A stretch of DNA of 8,099 nt, from positions 1-8,099 of the forward strand of contig JBMDXA010000214.1 in NCBI GenBank assembly GCA_048594725.1, read 5' to 3'. Below are positions 6,740-8,099 of the stretch, piece by piece. Source of the DNA: JAFDZV01 sp048594725 (GTDB lineage: Bacteria > Bacteroidota > Ignavibacteria > OLB7). The notes beneath the pieces are model-generated. The model was not told the origin of the DNA and made no database searches. It saw only the letters and a list, made by a program, of their open reading frames with translations. The position numbers were made by a program, and so were the translations under genes. How positions within the stretch are numbered: the stretch's first letter is position 1; every line of letters begins with the position of its first letter.

Positions 6740-7255
6740 ATGAAGCAGCTACTCCCCGCAACCGCGCTCCTTGCAGCACTGCTGGCAGCAGGATGCTCCG
6801 ATGAAAGCAGTCCGGCCGGCTCCGAAACCTATACCGCACCGGAGGTGGGGGAGATAGCCCCCGACTTCACCAAGACCGATACCGCCGGCCGCGCCATCTC
6901 CCTCTCGCAATACCGTGGCAAGGTGGTCCTGCTCGATTTCTGGGCAACCTGGTGCGGCCCCTGCATCGCCACCTTCCCCGACCTGCAAGCCCGCTGGGAA
7001 CGCTTTCGCGACCGCGACTTCATGGTCCTGAGCGTTTCCCTGGACTCCGATATCGCCGCCTGGCGCGAGTTCATCCGGCAGAACGATGCCGACTGGGCCA
7101 ACGTGCTCGATACCTACCCGCAGCCGGTGATCCGGCGCTACGATGTGCAGGGAATCCCGATGACCTATCTGATAGGCCGCGACGGCCGGGTGATAGCGAA
7201 GGATAATTTTATCGGCGACCTGGATGATCGCATCGAGGAGGCGCTGAAGGAGTAG
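6740..7255 (+). CDS. TlpA/ResA-like thioredoxin-fold lipoprotein (thiol-disulfide oxidoreductase)
   Basis: A 171-residue lipoprotein. Residues 1-18 are a short hydrophobic signal and LLAAGC (14-19) is the lipobox, with Cys19 as the lipidated residue. After a linker, the AhpC/TSA-Redoxin type domain begins at VGEIAPDF (37-43). It carries VVLLDFWATWCGPC (62-75) with the redox pair Cys72/Cys75, and the cis-Pro loop GIPMTYLIGRDGRV (138-151, cis-Pro140). Relatives reduce disulfides outside the cytoplasm, for example in cytochrome c maturation or rescue of oxidised envelope proteins. They receive electrons from a CcdA/DsbD-type membrane protein, which is not in this window. The precise partner is unknown. 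A weak GGAAA lies just before the ATG. The stretch after the lipid Cys is Ser/Asp/Glu-rich (SDESS), which resembles surface-export signals of some Bacteroidota, although the role expected for TlpA is periplasmic. The gene is a single unit with a hairpin upstream and a convergent gene downstream. Confidence 0.92.
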   Translation: MKQLLPATALLAALLAAGCSDESSPAGSETYTAPEVGEIAPDFTKTDTAGRAISLSQYRGKVVLLDFWATWCGPCIATFPDLQARWERFRDRDFMVLSVSLDSDIAAWREFIRQNDADWANVLDTYPQPVIRRYDVQGIPMTYLIGRDGRVIAKDNFIGDLDDRIEEALKE

Positions 7256-7407
7256 CCGGCTATTCCCTAGATTCTTCGGCTGCGTTGGCGCGGAGTTTGA
7301 CGCCGCCACCGGTTCCGCTACCACCTCGGGCGGAGTCGGACCCCGAGCGAACAGCGTTTGGAATCCCAGAAAACGTATCCCGAAGTACCTACCACTGGCA
7401 TCTCCCC
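7256..7407. other. 152-bp convergent intergenic region with two small dyads
   Basis: It lies between the 3' ends of the tlpA-like gene and the antiporter gene. Two dyads are seen: tggcg/cgcca (7286-7308) and ctcggg/cccgag (7325-7347). Either could help end transcription in both directions, but neither is followed by a T-run. The minus strand happens to stay open through the spacer, but the frame continues antisense into tlpA, so I do not call a gene. No other feature is visible. Confidence 0.4.
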
Positions 7408-8099
7408 TCACCCATGCGCTCCCTCCGGACGCTCGATCTTCACGGAGGCCCGCAGCACATCGATGGGCTCCCCTTCGTAGACGAGCTGGCGCGACTCCGG
7501 GCGGCGGAAGAAGCGGGCGATCTGCCCGATGATCTGCACCTGCGCGGCATCATCCTGGCGGGGGGTGAGAAGAAGGAAGATCAGGCGGACCGGCTCGCCA
7601 TCGGGGGAATCGAAATCGATCCCCTGGCGGCTGTGCCCTATCACCAGCAGCGGGCGGCTTACCGCGTGCAGCCGGGCATGCGGCACCGCAAGCTCCTCGC
7701 CAAGCCCGGTCCCCATCAGATTCTCGCGAGCCAGCACGGCCTCGAAGATCTTCCCGGCTGGCAGATTCAGCGCGCGCGCGGCGGCCTCGGACATCTCCCG
7801 GATCACCTCGTCGCGAGTAGCTGCCGAGACCGACGGAAGGAAGAGATCGGGAACGATAAGCTCGTCCAGCGCCCAGCGCCTGGAGCGGACGATGAACGCG
7901 GCCATCGCAGGACCGCTCACGATGGAGCTGACCAGCGCCAGCGTCACCAGCGCGATGAACATCTCCTCCTGAATGATCTTGTACTGAAGCGCGAGCAGGC
8001 CGAGGATGATCTCCATGGCGCCACGGGCGTTCATACCGAAACCGATCGCCCAGCTCTCCCGTCCCGACAATCCTCCCCAGCGCGCCCCGTAGTAACATC
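7408..8099 (-). CDS. CPA2-type Na+/H+ antiporter fused to a PTS EIIA type-2 domain, C-terminal part
   Basis: The frame is open to the right edge, so the N-terminus is missing; 229 complete codons are visible. The first part, GARWGG then AIGFGMNARGAMEIILGLLA (about 18-37) and a hydrophobic helix at 46-69 ending in SGP, is the end of a Na+/H+ exchanger membrane domain of the monovalent cation:proton antiporter-2 family. Residues from about 81 to 218 form a PTS EIIA domain of the fructose/PtsN class. It has LPAGKIFEAVLARENLMGTGLG and the phospho-acceptor loop ELAVPHAR, with His140 (codon 7678-7680). The fusion suggests that antiport activity responds to phosphorylation by HPr or to another signal, rather than sugar transport. 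No EIIB, EIIC, HPr or EI gene is in the window. A TTG at 8068-8070 lies inside the membrane domain and is not the start. A full-length relative is normally about 550-700 residues, so most of the transmembrane part is outside. Fusion identity is firm; ion specificity is not known. Confidence 0.93.
   Translation of the reverse strand, partial: CYYGARWGGLSGRESWAIGFGMNARGAMEIILGLLALQYKIIQEEMFIALVTLALVSSIVSGPAMAAFIVRSRRWALDELIVPDLFLPSVSAATRDEVIREMSEAAARALNLPAGKIFEAVLARENLMGTGLGEELAVPHARLHAVSRPLLVIGHSRQGIDFDSPDGEPVRLIFLLLTPRQDDAAQVQIIGQIARFFRRPESRQLVYEGEPIDVLRASVKIERPEGAHG

Noticed and set aside
6749..7411. 220-codon minus-strand frame covering the tlpA-like gene and the following spacer
   Set aside because: It is antisense to a gene with a clear lipobox and WCGPC motif. 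The open part in the spacer is only about 150 bp and shows no domain.
1..8099. tRNA, rRNA, CRISPR array, insertion sequence or attachment site
   Set aside because: I looked for cloverleaf-like or rRNA-like sequence, regularly spaced repeats, transposase genes and terminal inverted repeats, and saw none.

Overview
This is a GC-rich bacterial chromosomal window (roughly 60% GC by eye) with six clear protein-coding genes, two of which run off the window edges, and one protein of unknown function. The best clue to the organism is a large secreted beta-propeller protein that ends in a type IX secretion (T9SS) C-terminal sorting domain. T9SS is restricted to the Fibrobacterota-Chlorobiota-Bacteroidota (FCB) group. 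High GC together with T9SS suggests a deep-branching member of that group (for example Kapabacteria, Ignavibacteria/Chlorobi relatives or Rhodothermia) rather than a typical AT-rich Bacteroides or Flavobacterium. This placement is inference. Canonical Shine-Dalgarno sequences are weak or absent before all the starts I could examine, which fits the FCB group.

Layout, left to right. (1) 1-696, plus strand: C-terminal part of an FAD-dependent aromatic-ring monooxygenase resembling 2,6-dihydroxypyridine hydroxylase. (2) 714-3101, minus strand, convergent with the first: a secreted protein with about 12 Asp-box (BNR) repeats and a T9SS sorting domain. (3) 3102-3280: divergent intergenic region. 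(4) 3281-4225, plus: a complete class D (OXA-type) beta-lactamase predicted to be a lipoprotein. (5) 4226-4480: a 255-bp spacer rich in inverted repeats. (6) 4481-5023, plus: an all-helical 180-residue protein of unknown function. (7) 5199-6632, plus: gatA, the amidase subunit of Asp-tRNA(Asn)/Glu-tRNA(Gln) amidotransferase, followed by a perfect 9-bp hairpin. (8) 6740-7255, plus: a TlpA/ResA-like thioredoxin-fold lipoprotein. (9) 7408-8099, minus: C-terminal part of a CPA2-type sodium/proton antiporter fused to a PTS EIIA type-2 domain, truncated by the right edge.

How the genes relate. The spacers are 100-255 bp and strands alternate, so these look like single-gene transcription units rather than an operon. 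A loose theme is the cell envelope: a T9SS-exported propeller, two lipoproteins (beta-lactamase and thiol oxidoreductase) and an ion antiporter. Nothing shows that they form one pathway. I see no RNA genes, insertion sequences, CRISPR arrays, phage genes or attachment sites. No clearly new multi-gene system is present. The most noteworthy items are the lipoprotein class D beta-lactamase, the antiporter-EIIA fusion, the structured spacer before the unknown helical protein, and that protein itself.
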